From an uncultured Bacillaceae bacterium (lineage in GTDB: Bacteria > Bacillota > Bacilli > Caldalkalibacillales > Caldalkalibacillaceae), in contig CALBTX010000074.1 of the NCBI GenBank assembly GCA_937967685.1, forward strand, positions 1 to 15,431: a stretch of 15,431 bases of DNA, given 5' to 3'. Below the pieces are notes generated by a model. It had not been told where the DNA came from. It saw nothing but the letters and a program-made list of their open reading frames with translations, and made no database searches. The translations under genes and the position numbers were made by a program. Below, one piece after another: positions 7,480 through 15,412 of this stretch (positions are counted from its first letter, which is position 1; every line of letters starts with the position of its first letter).

Positions 7480-9168
7480 CTAACCGATCGGGGTCGTTTG
7501 TGCCGTCAGGATATCCGCTTCCTGGGACACTTTGATTCCCCGCTCTTTGCTCTCTTCTTTTAGAAGGGACAGTTTAAACACCTCTTCGAGTCGTTCAACG
7601 GGGATGACCTCAATCTCATCCATTTCCCTGAAGATGGCCTGATCATTTTCTTTCGGAATAATAACCCGGGTGCACCCGGCTTGAATGGCCGCCTCCACTT
7701 TGGCGACGACGCCGCCGATTGGTTTCACCTTGCCATGAATGCTGATCTCACCGGTCATGGCCAGCTTATTATCAACGGGGATGTTTTTAATGGCCGAGTA
7801 GATGGCCGTGGCCATCGTAATGCCGGCGGATGGGCCGTCAATCGGGGTTCCCCCGGGAAAATTGACATGTAAATCGTAGTCATACGGGTTGACATCCGTT
7901 CTTCTCAAAACCGTCAGGACGTTTTCAACCGATCCTTTGGCCATCGATTTGCGCATGATTGAACGGCCTTGTCCCCCCATCGTTTCCTCTTCAGCAACAC
8001 CCGTAATGTTAATCGTGCCCCTGCCTTTTTCTTTGGCCAAATTAGCGGTCACTTCAATCTCCAAAAGCGCACCCATATTCGGTCCAAAAACAGCCAATCC
8101 GTTGACAAAGCCGACTTGAGGTTCAGGCGGGACTTTCTTTTCCGGGCGCGGAGATTTCTGGCTGGAATGAATGACCCATTCGACATCACTCGCTTTGATT
8201 GTCTGGCGTTCTTCGGACAGGGCAATGCCCGCAGCAATTTGGACCACATTGACGGCTTCCCGCCCGTTTGTCGCATAGCGGGTAATGATCTCAATCGCTT
8301 CTTCCTCATAGCCGAAGTTGATTTTATCCATGGCGTTGCGGGCGATTTTGGCCACTTCATCCGGTTTCAAGGCACGGAAGAAAACTTCCAGGCACCGGGA
8401 CCGAATGGCCGGCGGGATTTCATCAGGGGTGCGGGTCGTCGCCCCGACAAGCCTGAAATCGGCCGGCAGCCCGTTTTGAAAAATATCGTGAATATGACTG
8501 GGAATGTTCGTATTTTCCGTACTGTAATAGGCACTTTCCAAAAAAACTTTTCTGTCTTCCAGCACTTTCAATAATTTATTCATCTGAATAGGGTGAAGTT
8601 CACCGATCTCGTCAATAAACAGGATGCCTCCGTGCGCTTTGGTGACAGCCCCCGGTTTGGGCTGCGGAATACCGGCCTGGCCCATGGCCCCCGCTCCTTG
8701 ATAGATCGGATCGTGCACCGAACCGATAAGCGGATCGGCAATCCCCCGTTCGTCAAAACGGGCGGTCGTGGCATCCAATTCGGTAAACGTAGCATGTTCC
8801 TTGAAAGGAGACTTATCGTTTTGTTTCGCTTCTTCCAAGACAAGGCGGGCAGCGGCGGTTTTACCGACCCCTGGGGGCCCGTAAATGAGCACATGCTGCG
8901 GATTTGGGCCGCACAAAGCGGCCTTTAACGCCCGAATCCCATCCTTCTGACCGACAATGTCCGCAAAGCGGGTCGGCCTGGTTTTCTCATTCAACGGTTG
9001 TGTCAATGAAATCGATCTCATTTTACGCAGTTCTTCCAGTTCTTTTTTCGATTCCCGGTCAACGGCCACTTTGCTGGAACGCTGATTACGCAACAAATTC
9101 CAGAAATAAAGGCCAATGATGATCCCAAAAAACACTTGAATGAAGATGACGATCGCCATGACATTCAT
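7480..9168 (-). CDS. lonB: Membrane-anchored Lon-type protease LonB
   Basis: Lon-family AAA+ protease of 562 residues that lacks the large N-terminal domain of LonA. It begins with a single transmembrane segment (about 4-26), placing it at the membrane with the enzyme domains in the cytosol. Walker A is GPPGVGKT (97-104), Walker B is GILFIDEIGE (181-190), and a large insertion follows Walker A. The protease domain has S447 (IDGPSAG) and K490 (PIGGVVAK). The start is an ATG nine bases after GGGAGGG-type ribosome binding sequence. In B. subtilis lonB is transcribed in the forespore by sigma-F; here an exact sigma-F consensus lies upstream, so the same developmental role is likely. Its gene sits between clpX and lon as in Bacillus. 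Confidence 0.96.
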   Translation of the reverse strand: MNVMAIVIFIQVFFGIIIGLYFWNLLRNQRSSKVAVDRESKKELEELRKMRSISLTQPLNEKTRPTRFADIVGQKDGIRALKAALCGPNPQHVLIYGPPGVGKTAAARLVLEEAKQNDKSPFKEHATFTELDATTARFDERGIADPLIGSVHDPIYQGAGAMGQAGIPQPKPGAVTKAHGGILFIDEIGELHPIQMNKLLKVLEDRKVFLESAYYSTENTNIPSHIHDIFQNGLPADFRLVGATTRTPDEIPPAIRSRCLEVFFRALKPDEVAKIARNAMDKINFGYEEEAIEIITRYATNGREAVNVVQIAAGIALSEERQTIKASDVEWVIHSSQKSPRPEKKVPPEPQVGFVNGLAVFGPNMGALLEIEVTANLAKEKGRGTINITGVAEEETMGGQGRSIMRKSMAKGSVENVLTVLRRTDVNPYDYDLHVNFPGGTPIDGPSAGITMATAIYSAIKNIPVDNKLAMTGEISIHGKVKPIGGVVAKVEAAIQAGCTRVIIPKENDQAIFREMDEIEVIPVERLEEVFKLSLLKEESKERGIKVSQEADILTAQTTPIG

Positions 9169-9233
9169 GTTCGATTCCCTCCCGGATGAAAATAGATGAC
9201 CAACATACCAGCGTGTCTACTGATTTTATCCTG

Positions 9234-9263
9234 TAGTATTGCCTCAAGAGGAGGGAGATAAAC
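9234..9263 (-). promoter_or_regulatory. sigma-F (forespore) promoter of lonB
   Basis: The minus strand reads GTTTA (9263-9259), 15 bases, then GGCAATACTA (9243-9234). This fits the B. subtilis sigma-F consensus GYWTA - N15 - GGNRANANTW at every specified position and with the exact spacing. The -35 box overlaps the T-rich tail of the clpX terminator. Transcription would start about 60 bases before lonB. The match agrees with the known sigma-F dependence of lonB in B. subtilis and implies a sporulating organism. Confidence 0.82.
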
Positions 9264-9296
9264 AAAAAAGCCATTTGAGATATTCCCCAAATGGCT
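9260..9296 (-). terminator. Intrinsic terminator after clpX
   Basis: On the minus strand AGCCATTTG (9296-9288) pairs perfectly with CAAATGGCT (9277-9269) around a ten-base loop, and is followed directly by a T-rich tract TTTTTGTTT. This is a textbook intrinsic terminator about 87 bases after the clpX stop. It separates clpX transcription from lonB. Bases 9297-9382, between it and the clpX stop, show nothing I can assign. Confidence 0.88.
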
Positions 9297-9382
9297 GTTT
9301 CTTTTTGGAACTTCCCGACATCGCCGGGCCATGCCGTCCAGTGCTGCTTTTGCGCCGTATGGAGTGTAGCCGACGAACGGGA

Positions 9383-10651
9383 CTATGCGCTTTCCTTCGG
9401 TTTTTCGCTCTGAATGATCTGCCCTTCCGTTGTCGTTAAAATAGGGTTCATTTTCTTGAGCACGACATCCCGCGTGATCAAACACTTGGAAATATCGTCT
9501 CTTGAGGGCAGATCGAACATCACGTCCAACATGATCGATTCGATGATGGAACGCAACCCTCTGGCTCCCGTTTTTCGGCTGATCGCTTCTCTGGCAATTT
9601 CTCGGAGGGCGTCTTCCTCGAATTCAAGTTCGACATTATCCATTTCCAGCAATTTACTGTACTGTTTGACAAGCGCGTTTTTCGGTTCGGTCAATATTTT
9701 GACGAGCGCATCTTCATCCAATGGTTCAAGGGTGGAAACAATCGGCAGACGACCAACAAATTCGGGAATTAAACCGTATTTCAATAAATCTTCAGGCAGA
9801 ACCTGGGATAAATAATCCCCCGATTTCAAATCCTTGTTTTCGGAAGAAGTGCCAAAGCCAATGACTTTCTTGCCAATTCGGCGCTTAATAATTTGCTCGA
9901 TACCGTCGAATGCGCCGCCGCAAATAAATAATATGTTCGTCGTATCCACCTGAATAAATTCTTGATGGGGATGTTTCCTACCCCCCTGAGGAGGTACACT
10001 GGCCGTCGTGCCCTCCAATATTTTCAGCAACGCCTGCTGGACGCCTTCTCCTGACACATCCCGGGTGATGGAAGGATTTTCCGATTTTCGGGCCACCTTG
10101 TCGATTTCATCAATATAAATGATCCCTTTTTCCGCACGTTCCACGTCATAATCAGCCGCCTGGATCAGCTTGAGCAAAATGTTTTCTACATCTTCGCCCA
10201 CATAGCCGGCTTCCGTCAGCGAAGTGGCATCGGCAATGGCGAAAGGAACGTTTAAAATGCGAGCCATCGTTTGAGCCAGCAGCGTTTTTCCGCTGCCGGT
10301 CGGACCGAGGAATAGAATATTACTTTTTTGCAGCTCGACATCGTCTTTTTTGGCATCCGAGCGAATGCGCTTATAATGGTTGTAAACAGCGACTGAAAGT
10401 GATTTTTTCGCCTGCTCCTGACCGATGACATATTCATCCAAATAGTTGCAAATCTCATGCGGCTTGGGAAGTTCTTTTAAGTCCATTTCCTCGTCCTGAC
10501 CCAATTCTTCTTCCACGATTTCCGTGCACAAATCGATACATTCATCACATATATATACACCCGGACCCGCCACTAATTTCTTGACTTGTTCCTGTGATTT
10601 ACCACAGAAAGAACATTTCAGCTGACCTTTCTCCTCATTAAATTTAAACAT
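9383..10651 (-). CDS. clpX: ATP-dependent Clp protease ATP-binding subunit ClpX
   Basis: Hexameric AAA+ unfoldase that recognises tagged or regulatory substrates and feeds them into ClpP. The 422-residue protein has the N-terminal zinc-binding domain with C13, C16, C35 and C38, Walker A GPTGSGKT (116-123), the pore loop GYVG (149-152), Walker B IIYIDEIDK (177-185), the RKH pore loop (225-227), the ClpP-docking IGF loop (264-266), an arginine finger at R301 (EFVGRLP) and sensor-2 GARGLR (362-367). All functional elements are intact. The ATG start is preceded by AAAGGGGTG. It lies 103 bases after tig, separated by a nested inverted repeat, and ends at an intrinsic terminator. Confidence 0.98.
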   Translation of the reverse strand: MFKFNEEKGQLKCSFCGKSQEQVKKLVAGPGVYICDECIDLCTEIVEEELGQDEEMDLKELPKPHEICNYLDEYVIGQEQAKKSLSVAVYNHYKRIRSDAKKDDVELQKSNILFLGPTGSGKTLLAQTMARILNVPFAIADATSLTEAGYVGEDVENILLKLIQAADYDVERAEKGIIYIDEIDKVARKSENPSITRDVSGEGVQQALLKILEGTTASVPPQGGRKHPHQEFIQVDTTNILFICGGAFDGIEQIIKRRIGKKVIGFGTSSENKDLKSGDYLSQVLPEDLLKYGLIPEFVGRLPIVSTLEPLDEDALVKILTEPKNALVKQYSKLLEMDNVELEFEEDALREIAREAISRKTGARGLRSIIESIMLDVMFDLPSRDDISKCLITRDVVLKKMNPILTTTEGQIIQSEKPKESA

Positions 10652-10694
10652 GGTCTGCCACCCCTTTCATATTGTTCAATACGGGTGATAAACA

Positions 10695-10753
10695 CTGGAG
10701 TATGTACGGAAACAAGGCCCGAATAAATCGCGCCTTGTTCTATTTTACTCCAG
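10695..10753. repeat. Nested two-tier inverted repeat between tig and clpX
   Basis: Outer arms CTGGAGTA (10695-10702) and TACTCCAG (10746-10753) and inner arms AACAAGGC (10711-10718) and GCCTTGTT (10732-10739) are each perfect 8-bp complements. They are separated by an internal loop of eight and six bases and capped by a 13-base loop. The outer arm begins right after the tig stop. No T tract follows on the minus strand, so strong termination is not expected. It may act as a partial terminator, an RNA-processing site or a stabilizer of the tig message end. Confidence 0.75.
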
Positions 10754-10754
10754 C

Positions 10755-12047
10755 TTATGCAACGGTTTTACTATTGTTGACCAATAAATCGACCGCTTTG
10801 CGAATCCTTAAATCATTCTTTATGCCGTCCAAGTTGTCTTGGGCTGTCAGCAACTTCCTGATTTCCTCTTTGTCGCGTTGATACGTTTCGGCCATTTTTT
10901 CAATTTCTTCTTCAACTTCTTTTTCCGATACTTCTATATTTTCCTGCTTGGCAATGGCTTCAAGCGTCAAGCTGATGCGCACCCGCTTTTCGGCATCCGC
11001 TTTATACCGTTCTTTCAGCTCCTCTTCATTCGTACCGGAAAACTGATAGTACAAATCGAGATTCATGCCCTGCATCTGCAAGTTTTGCTCCAATTCACTG
11101 ATCATGTGGTCGATTTCATGATCTATCATGACTTGCGGAATATCCATCGTGGCATTCTCGGCCGCCTGTTCAACGACGGTATCTTTTTTGTACGCTTCCT
11201 CTTCTTGTTTAGCCCGTTCTTCAAGTTTCTTCCGCAAATCCTGTTTATATTCGTCCAACGTATCAAATTCGGAGACATCTTTGGCAAACTCATCGTCGAG
11301 TTCAGGCAACTTTTTACGTTTTATTTCATGCAGCTTCACCTGAAACGTGGCTTCTTTTCCTTTCAGCTCTTCTACTTGGTAATCTTCGGGAAACGTCACC
11401 TGAATCTCTTTTTCTTCGCCTTTTTTCATGCCGATCAATTGATCCTCAAAGCCGGGAATAAACGATCCCGAGCCGATTTCCAAGGAATAGTTTTCCCCTT
11501 TACCTCCTTCAAAAGGCTCGCCGTCAATGAAACCTTCGAAATCAATTACGACGGTATCCCCTTCGTTCACTTCCCCATCTTCAACAACGATGAGCTCGGC
11601 CTGTCTGTTGCGTACGTTTTCCAATTCCTCTTCGACCTGTTCATCAGTGACGGTGAAGTCTTTGGCGGGGATTTCCAATCCTTTGTACTCGCCTAATTGC
11701 ACATCCGGCTTGACGGTGACGGTCGCTTTAAAAATAACATTTTGACCGCGTTCGAGCTGTTCAATATCCACCTCTGGACGGTCGACAGGTTCAATGCCTG
11801 TTTCTTCGACCGCTTTTTGGTAAGCTTCAGGCAGAATGATGTCCAAAGCATCCTGGTACAACGATTCCACCCCGAAGCGGGCTTCAAATATTTTACGGGG
11901 TACTTTGCCTTTGCGAAAGCCAGGGACATTGACTTTTTTGACCACTTTCTTAAAGGCTTTGTCCAGCGCAGCGGAAAATTCTTCCTTCTCCACTTCAACG
12001 GTCAGAACCCCTTGATTATTTTCTAGTTTTTCCCACTTGGCACTCAT
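10755..12047 (-). CDS. tig: Trigger factor (ribosome-associated chaperone, PPIase)
   Basis: Binds the ribosome exit tunnel and shields nascent chains; it also has peptidyl-prolyl isomerase activity. The 430-residue protein shows the ribosome-binding signature GFRKGKVP (43-50), an FKBP-like domain at about 150-250 (GDTVVIDFEGFIDGEPFEGG, then IPGFEDQLIGMKKGE) and the helical C-terminal arm domain. The start is the ATG at 12047, 11 bases after AGGAGG. An in-frame GTG three codons earlier lies only two bases from that site and is unlikely. It is very rich in Glu and Lys, as usual for the family. It is transcribed from its own extended -10 promoter about 70 bases upstream. Confidence 0.97.
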   Translation of the reverse strand: MSAKWEKLENNQGVLTVEVEKEEFSAALDKAFKKVVKKVNVPGFRKGKVPRKIFEARFGVESLYQDALDIILPEAYQKAVEETGIEPVDRPEVDIEQLERGQNVIFKATVTVKPDVQLGEYKGLEIPAKDFTVTDEQVEEELENVRNRQAELIVVEDGEVNEGDTVVIDFEGFIDGEPFEGGKGENYSLEIGSGSFIPGFEDQLIGMKKGEEKEIQVTFPEDYQVEELKGKEATFQVKLHEIKRKKLPELDDEFAKDVSEFDTLDEYKQDLRKKLEERAKQEEEAYKKDTVVEQAAENATMDIPQVMIDHEIDHMISELEQNLQMQGMNLDLYYQFSGTNEEELKERYKADAEKRVRISLTLEAIAKQENIEVSEKEVEEEIEKMAETYQRDKEEIRKLLTAQDNLDGIKNDLRIRKAVDLLVNNSKTVA

Positions 12048-12124
12048 CTTATGCACTTCCTCCTAACAATGGCGTGCTGGATACACGCTGAACTGCCGAT
12101 ATGTATATTGCAAGTAACGCAGAG

Positions 12125-12153
12125 ATTATAACATAAACACAACGCTTTTTAAA
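12125..12153 (-). promoter_or_regulatory. sigma-A promoter of tig
   Basis: On the minus strand a perfect -10 box TATAAT (12130-12125) is preceded by TGT, making an extended -10. A TTTAAA -35 box (four of six consensus positions) lies exactly 17 bases upstream (12153-12148). The nine-base core TGTTATAAT is identical to that of the hemA promoter. Transcription would begin near 12118, leaving a leader of about 70 bases. Confidence 0.75.
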
Positions 12154-12216
12154 GTTGCCTGAATGAAAGTGATCCGCCCTTTTCACCCGTTTATGAACAG
12201 CATCCCGGCACCGCAA

Positions 12217-12245
12217 CCGACATGACTTACTAATAAGAGTATACT
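12217..12245 (+). promoter_or_regulatory. Weak candidate promoter for the oxidoreductase gene
   Basis: CCGACA (12217-12222), 17 bases, then TATACT (12240-12245) is the best-spaced sigma-A-like pair on the plus strand before the oxidoreductase gene, with four and five matches. An alternative is TTGACA (12285-12290) with TTTCAT 18 bases later (12309-12314). The sequence alone does not decide between them. Confidence 0.3.
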
Positions 12246-12277
12246 AATGAAAGATCTCTGTCCACTTTAAACTACTG

Positions 12278-12289
12278 GTCAAATTTGAC
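12278..12289. promoter_or_regulatory. Perfect 12-bp palindrome GTCAAATTTGAC, possible operator
   Basis: GTCAAATTTGAC is fully self-complementary and lies 73 bases before the oxidoreductase start. It overlaps a TTGACA hexamer that could serve as a -35 box, and a further TTTGAC half site occurs at 12303-12308. The position suits a repressor site, but no cognate regulator can be named. The response regulator encoded two genes downstream usually binds direct repeats, so it is not an obvious match. Confidence 0.35.
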
Positions 12290-12361
12290 AGCCTCACCGC
12301 CGTTTGACTTTCATCAGGGACGAGAAATCTGTAAACTATTGTCAAGAAGGAGGAACAAGCA

Positions 12362-13465
12362 ATGGCTGCTCAAGAAACAAACGAAAGACGGACCCGTCAT
12401 CCTTATATGGAAATAGGGATCAGTACATTTTTAGAAACTACACCCGATCCGCGCACAGGAAAGGTGATCAGTCATGGCGAACGTTTGCGCAACGCGGTCG
12501 AAGAAATTGTGCTGGCCGATGAAGTCGGCCTGGATGTCTACGGCGTCGGAGAACATCACCGGGCGGATTATGCCAGTTCGGCACCGGCTGTCGTCCTGGC
12601 AGCCGCTGCGTCCAAAACCAAACGCATCAGACTGACAAGTGCCGTTTCCGTGCTGTCATCTGACGATCCCGTGCGGGTTTATCAAGATTTTGCCACGCTG
12701 GACGGTCTTTCCGGCGGACGTGCCGAAATCATGGCCGGACGCGGTTCGTTCACGGAATCTTTTCCCCTGTTTGGCTACCGTCTCGACGACTACAATGAAT
12801 TGTTTGATGAAAAACTCGATCTGTTGCTGAAGCTCCAAGCGTCGGAGAAGGTGACTTGGAAAGGCAAATTTCGTCCGCCGATTGACAATCTCGGCATCTA
12901 TCCCCGTCCTGTACAAAATCCGCTTCCGGTGTGGATCGCCACGGGAGGCAATCCCCAGTCGGCGATACGCGCAGGCATGCTCGGACTGCCCGTCGTCTTT
13001 GCCATCATCGGGGGAATGCCGGAGAAGTTTGCCCCGTTAGTCTCCCTGTATAAACAAGCGGCCGCGAAAGCCGGGCACGACCCGGACAAGCTACCCGTTG
13101 CAACCCATTCCCACGGATTTGTGGCGGACTCAGCCGAGCAGGCCGCCGAGGATTTTTTCGAACCGACACAGGCGCAGATGAATGTCATCGGCCGCGAACG
13201 CGGCTGGGCGCCGTATACCCGGGCCACTTATGACGCCGCCCGCAGTCTGCGGGGTGCATTGTATGTCGGCGATCCCGAATACGTTGCCGAAAAGATCGTA
13301 TTGCTGCGCAAAAATCTTGGCGTTTCTCGATTTTTCTTACATGTGAACGTCGGCACGATGCCCCATCGGCAGGTGTTGCGGGCCATTGAGTTACTCGGTA
13401 CCAAAGTGGCGCCTATCGTCCGCAAGGAAATTGCCCGCATCGAGGGCGAGGATAAAAACGGCTGA
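12362..13465 (+). CDS. Luciferase-like (LLM class) FMN-dependent oxidoreductase
   Basis: Predicted cytosolic flavin-dependent monooxygenase or oxidoreductase of the bacterial luciferase superfamily, with a TIM-barrel fold and FMN or F420 as cofactor; the substrate is unknown. The 367-residue sequence starts the barrel at MEIGISTFLET, followed by GLDVYGVGEHH (EHH at 64-66), SAPAVVLAAAASKTKRIRLTSAV, the DPVRVYQDFATLDGLSGGRAEIMAGRG block (about 102-128), and PLPVWIATGGNPQSAIRAG. This layout resembles the LLM subgroup often annotated as probable oxidoreductase (TIGR03858-like, from memory). The start is supported by GGAGG eight bases upstream. The methionine 15 codons later lacks a ribosome site. 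It is 29 bases ahead of a response regulator gene and is probably co-transcribed with it. Confidence 0.88.
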   Translation: MAAQETNERRTRHPYMEIGISTFLETTPDPRTGKVISHGERLRNAVEEIVLADEVGLDVYGVGEHHRADYASSAPAVVLAAAASKTKRIRLTSAVSVLSSDDPVRVYQDFATLDGLSGGRAEIMAGRGSFTESFPLFGYRLDDYNELFDEKLDLLLKLQASEKVTWKGKFRPPIDNLGIYPRPVQNPLPVWIATGGNPQSAIRAGMLGLPVVFAIIGGMPEKFAPLVSLYKQAAAKAGHDPDKLPVATHSHGFVADSAEQAAEDFFEPTQAQMNVIGRERGWAPYTRATYDAARSLRGALYVGDPEYVAEKIVLLRKNLGVSRFFLHVNVGTMPHRQVLRAIELLGTKVAPIVRKEIARIEGEDKNG

Positions 13466-13494
13466 AGCAGGTCAATCAATACGGGGGTGAATGG

Positions 13495-14190
13495 ATGAGC
13501 AAAATCTTAATCGTTGAAGACGATCAAACCATCGCTTTAGGGATTGAGTATTCCTTAAAGCAGGAAGGGTTCCACACAGAGGTCGCGCACGACATGTCCT
13601 CTGCCAAGGAAATCCTGCAAACGTCCGAATTTCATCTCGTCCTGCTCGATGTGTCTCTGCCTGATGGAAACGGCTTTGACCTGTGCCGCATGATCAGGAA
13701 GCAAGGGGATACGCCGGTCATTTTTTTGACGGTTCGGGATGAAGAAGTGAACGTCGTCATGGGCTTGGACATCGGTGCCGATGATTATGTGACCAAGCCT
13801 TTCAGAGTGCGGGAACTGATCTCCCGGATTAAGAGCGTGTTGCGCCGCTACGAAAAACAGCCGCCCCAAAAAACGGAAATCCGCCTGGGCGAAGTGCTGA
13901 TCGACACGGCCCAGGCCCGTGTGTTCAAACAAGGCAAGGAAATTTTGCTCACCGCTCTGGAGTACCGTTTGTTATTAACGCTGGCCAATCATGCCGGACA
14001 AGTCCTGACACGCAAACAAATTTTGGAACATATTTGGGATGTCGCCGGGGACTTCGTGAATGACAACACCCTCACGGTCTACATCAAGCGTCTGCGTGAA
14101 AAAATCGAAGATGATCCGCATCAGCCCAAGTTGATTCAAACGGTACGCGGCCTGGGCTACAAGGCAGGTGTCGGCTTTGAGACAGACTAA
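13495..14190 (+). CDS. OmpR/PhoB-family response regulator
   Basis: Two-component transcription factor of 231 residues. The receiver domain (about 1-120) has the acidic pair D9/D10, phospho-acceptor D52 (LLDVSLPDGNG), switch threonine T79 (FLTVRD) and K101 (VTKPF), all intact. The C-terminal winged-helix domain (about 130-225) ends with the typical NTLTVYIKRLREKIEDD and TVRGLGYKA. The ATG start follows GGGGGTG seven bases upstream. An earlier ATG at 13490 is out of frame. It follows the oxidoreductase gene closely and overlaps the start of the histidine kinase gene, so the pair is translated together. Target genes are not identifiable. Regulators of this type, with a small-sensor kinase, often control a neighbouring ABC transporter. 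Confidence 0.94.
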   Translation: MSKILIVEDDQTIALGIEYSLKQEGFHTEVAHDMSSAKEILQTSEFHLVLLDVSLPDGNGFDLCRMIRKQGDTPVIFLTVRDEEVNVVMGLDIGADDYVTKPFRVRELISRIKSVLRRYEKQPPQKTEIRLGEVLIDTAQARVFKQGKEILLTALEYRLLLTLANHAGQVLTRKQILEHIWDVAGDFVNDNTLTVYIKRLREKIEDDPHQPKLIQTVRGLGYKAGVGFETD

Positions 14191-15412
14191 GCACCCGCTA
14201 ACGGTTCAGCGATTGTTTGCGCTGGCCATCCTCTTCATCCTTTCAGGGCTCCTGGCCCTGGGGTTTTCCGCATTCAGCAGGCATGCCCTGCAAGAAGCGA
14301 TCACCTCCCAACAGGCCGCTTTGATCGGGGCGGTGATCGATGAATATCCCCTCGCCGAACAGCAGATCATTCACCAAGTGAAGCAGGCTGAGGAAGCCGC
14401 GACGGCCAAAGGAGAAGCTGTATTAGCCAAATACGGTTTGAACGATCCAGATCTGATCTTCATTCCCGCTGGTTTGGAGCGCAGCTATCAACTTCAGACG
14501 GCGCTTTTCGTCTCTCTCGCTGTGCTCATTTTTGTGGTCCTTACGGGGATCCTTTTTCTTTATATCCATCGCCAAAACAAGGAAATCGGCGCCATCACCG
14601 ATTATTTGAACCGGCTCAACAAGGGAGAGAACACGCTCGATATTCGGGACAACGCCGAGGGGGCACTCAGTCTTCTAAAAAATGAACTGTATAAAATGAC
14701 GACGATGTTGAAGGAACAGGCCGAAGATCTTCAACAGGATAAAATGCGTTTGGCTGACTCTCTGGCTGACATTTCTCATCAATTGAAAACACCTTTAACT
14801 TCACTCATCGTTTTAAGCGACCTGTTGGACGGTCACCCCTCCGAAGCGGTCAAGGCGGAGTTTCTCGAGCGCATGAAAGCCCAATTGAAGCGGATGGAAT
14901 GGCTGACGACCTCCTTGTTAAAACTGTCCCGCTTGGAAACCGGAACCGTCACCTTAAAAAAGGAACCCTTCCATGTCCGCTCGCTCATCGAACGGGCCGT
15001 CCAGGCTTTAAGCGTTCCTGCGGACATTAAACAGCACCGCATCCGTATTTCGGGAGATGCATCAATCCAGCTGAGAGGCGATATCGACTGGACAGCCGAA
15101 GCGCTGATCAATATATTGAAAAACCATATTGAGCATACCCCGGAGCAAGGCATCATCCGCATTGAATATGAAGACAATCCGATTTTCACCAAAATAACGA
15201 CGGCCGATAACGGTGAAGGGATCGACCCTCAAGATTTGCCCTATATTTTCAACCGTTTTTACCGGGGGAAAAACGCGAGTGAGGAAAGTGTCGGCATCGG
15301 CTTGGCCATGGCCTACGAAATCGTCAAACAGCAGGGCGGAGACATTACCGTCAAAAGTGAACCTGGAAACGGGACCGCATTTACGCTCACGTTTTACAAA
15401 CAGCACATTTGA
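14168..15412 (+). CDS. Membrane sensor histidine kinase
   Basis: Partner kinase of the preceding response regulator, 414 residues from the GTG start. Two transmembrane segments (about 16-34 and 111-133) bracket an extracytoplasmic sensor region of about 75 residues rich in Ala, Gln and Glu with no domain I recognise. A short coiled linker leads to the HisKA helix with H204 in DISHQLKTPLTSL. The ATPase domain has the N box NILKNHIEH (N319), G1 DNGEGI (D347), F box FNRFYRG and G2 GIGLAMA; all are intact. The GTG start overlaps the regulator by 23 bases. A TTG at 14177 sits six bases after AGGTG and may be the true start. Neither is a strong initiation signal, which suggests coupled, lower-level translation. 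The sensor is too large for the BceS type. Confidence 0.93.
   Translation: MSALRQTKHPLTVQRLFALAILFILSGLLALGFSAFSRHALQEAITSQQAALIGAVIDEYPLAEQQIIHQVKQAEEAATAKGEAVLAKYGLNDPDLIFIPAGLERSYQLQTALFVSLAVLIFVVLTGILFLYIHRQNKEIGAITDYLNRLNKGENTLDIRDNAEGALSLLKNELYKMTTMLKEQAEDLQQDKMRLADSLADISHQLKTPLTSLIVLSDLLDGHPSEAVKAEFLERMKAQLKRMEWLTTSLLKLSRLETGTVTLKKEPFHVRSLIERAVQALSVPADIKQHRIRISGDASIQLRGDIDWTAEALINILKNHIEHTPEQGIIRIEYEDNPIFTKITTADNGEGIDPQDLPYIFNRFYRGKNASEESVGIGLAMAYEIVKQQGGDITVKSEPGNGTAFTLTFYKQHI

Larger units (their letters stand above)
12048..12361. other. Divergent intergenic region between tig and the oxidoreductase gene
   Basis: These 314 bases separate two divergently transcribed genes and contain no credible ORF or RNA gene. 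The left part holds the tig promoter and leader (with a small GCGTG/CACGC hairpin). The middle holds TACTAAT twice around 12229-12249 and a weak plus-strand promoter candidate. The right part holds the palindrome at 12278-12289, a second TTTGAC at 12303-12308, and the GGAGG ribosome binding site of the oxidoreductase gene at 12349-12353. Confidence 0.7.

Noticed and set aside
7969..8574. Plus-strand ORF (201 codons) opposite lonB
   Set aside because: No ribosome binding site or family resemblance, and it lies wholly within the conserved AAA+ and protease parts of lonB.
9086..9274. Minus-strand ORF of 62 codons across the lonB start and sigma-F promoter
   Set aside because: It begins in the terminator tail, has no ribosome binding site, and overlaps lonB in another frame.
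10839..11696. Long plus-strand ORF (285 codons) opposite tig
   Set aside because: Its product is very rich in Phe, Leu and Ile, which is what the Glu/Lys-rich codons of tig give when read backwards. The tig frame is fully supported by motifs, so this is a shadow.
12277..12290. GGTCAAA read as part of a CtsR operator
   Set aside because: CtsR sites are direct repeats of GGTCAAA about ten bases apart; here the second half is inverted, and clpX is not downstream.
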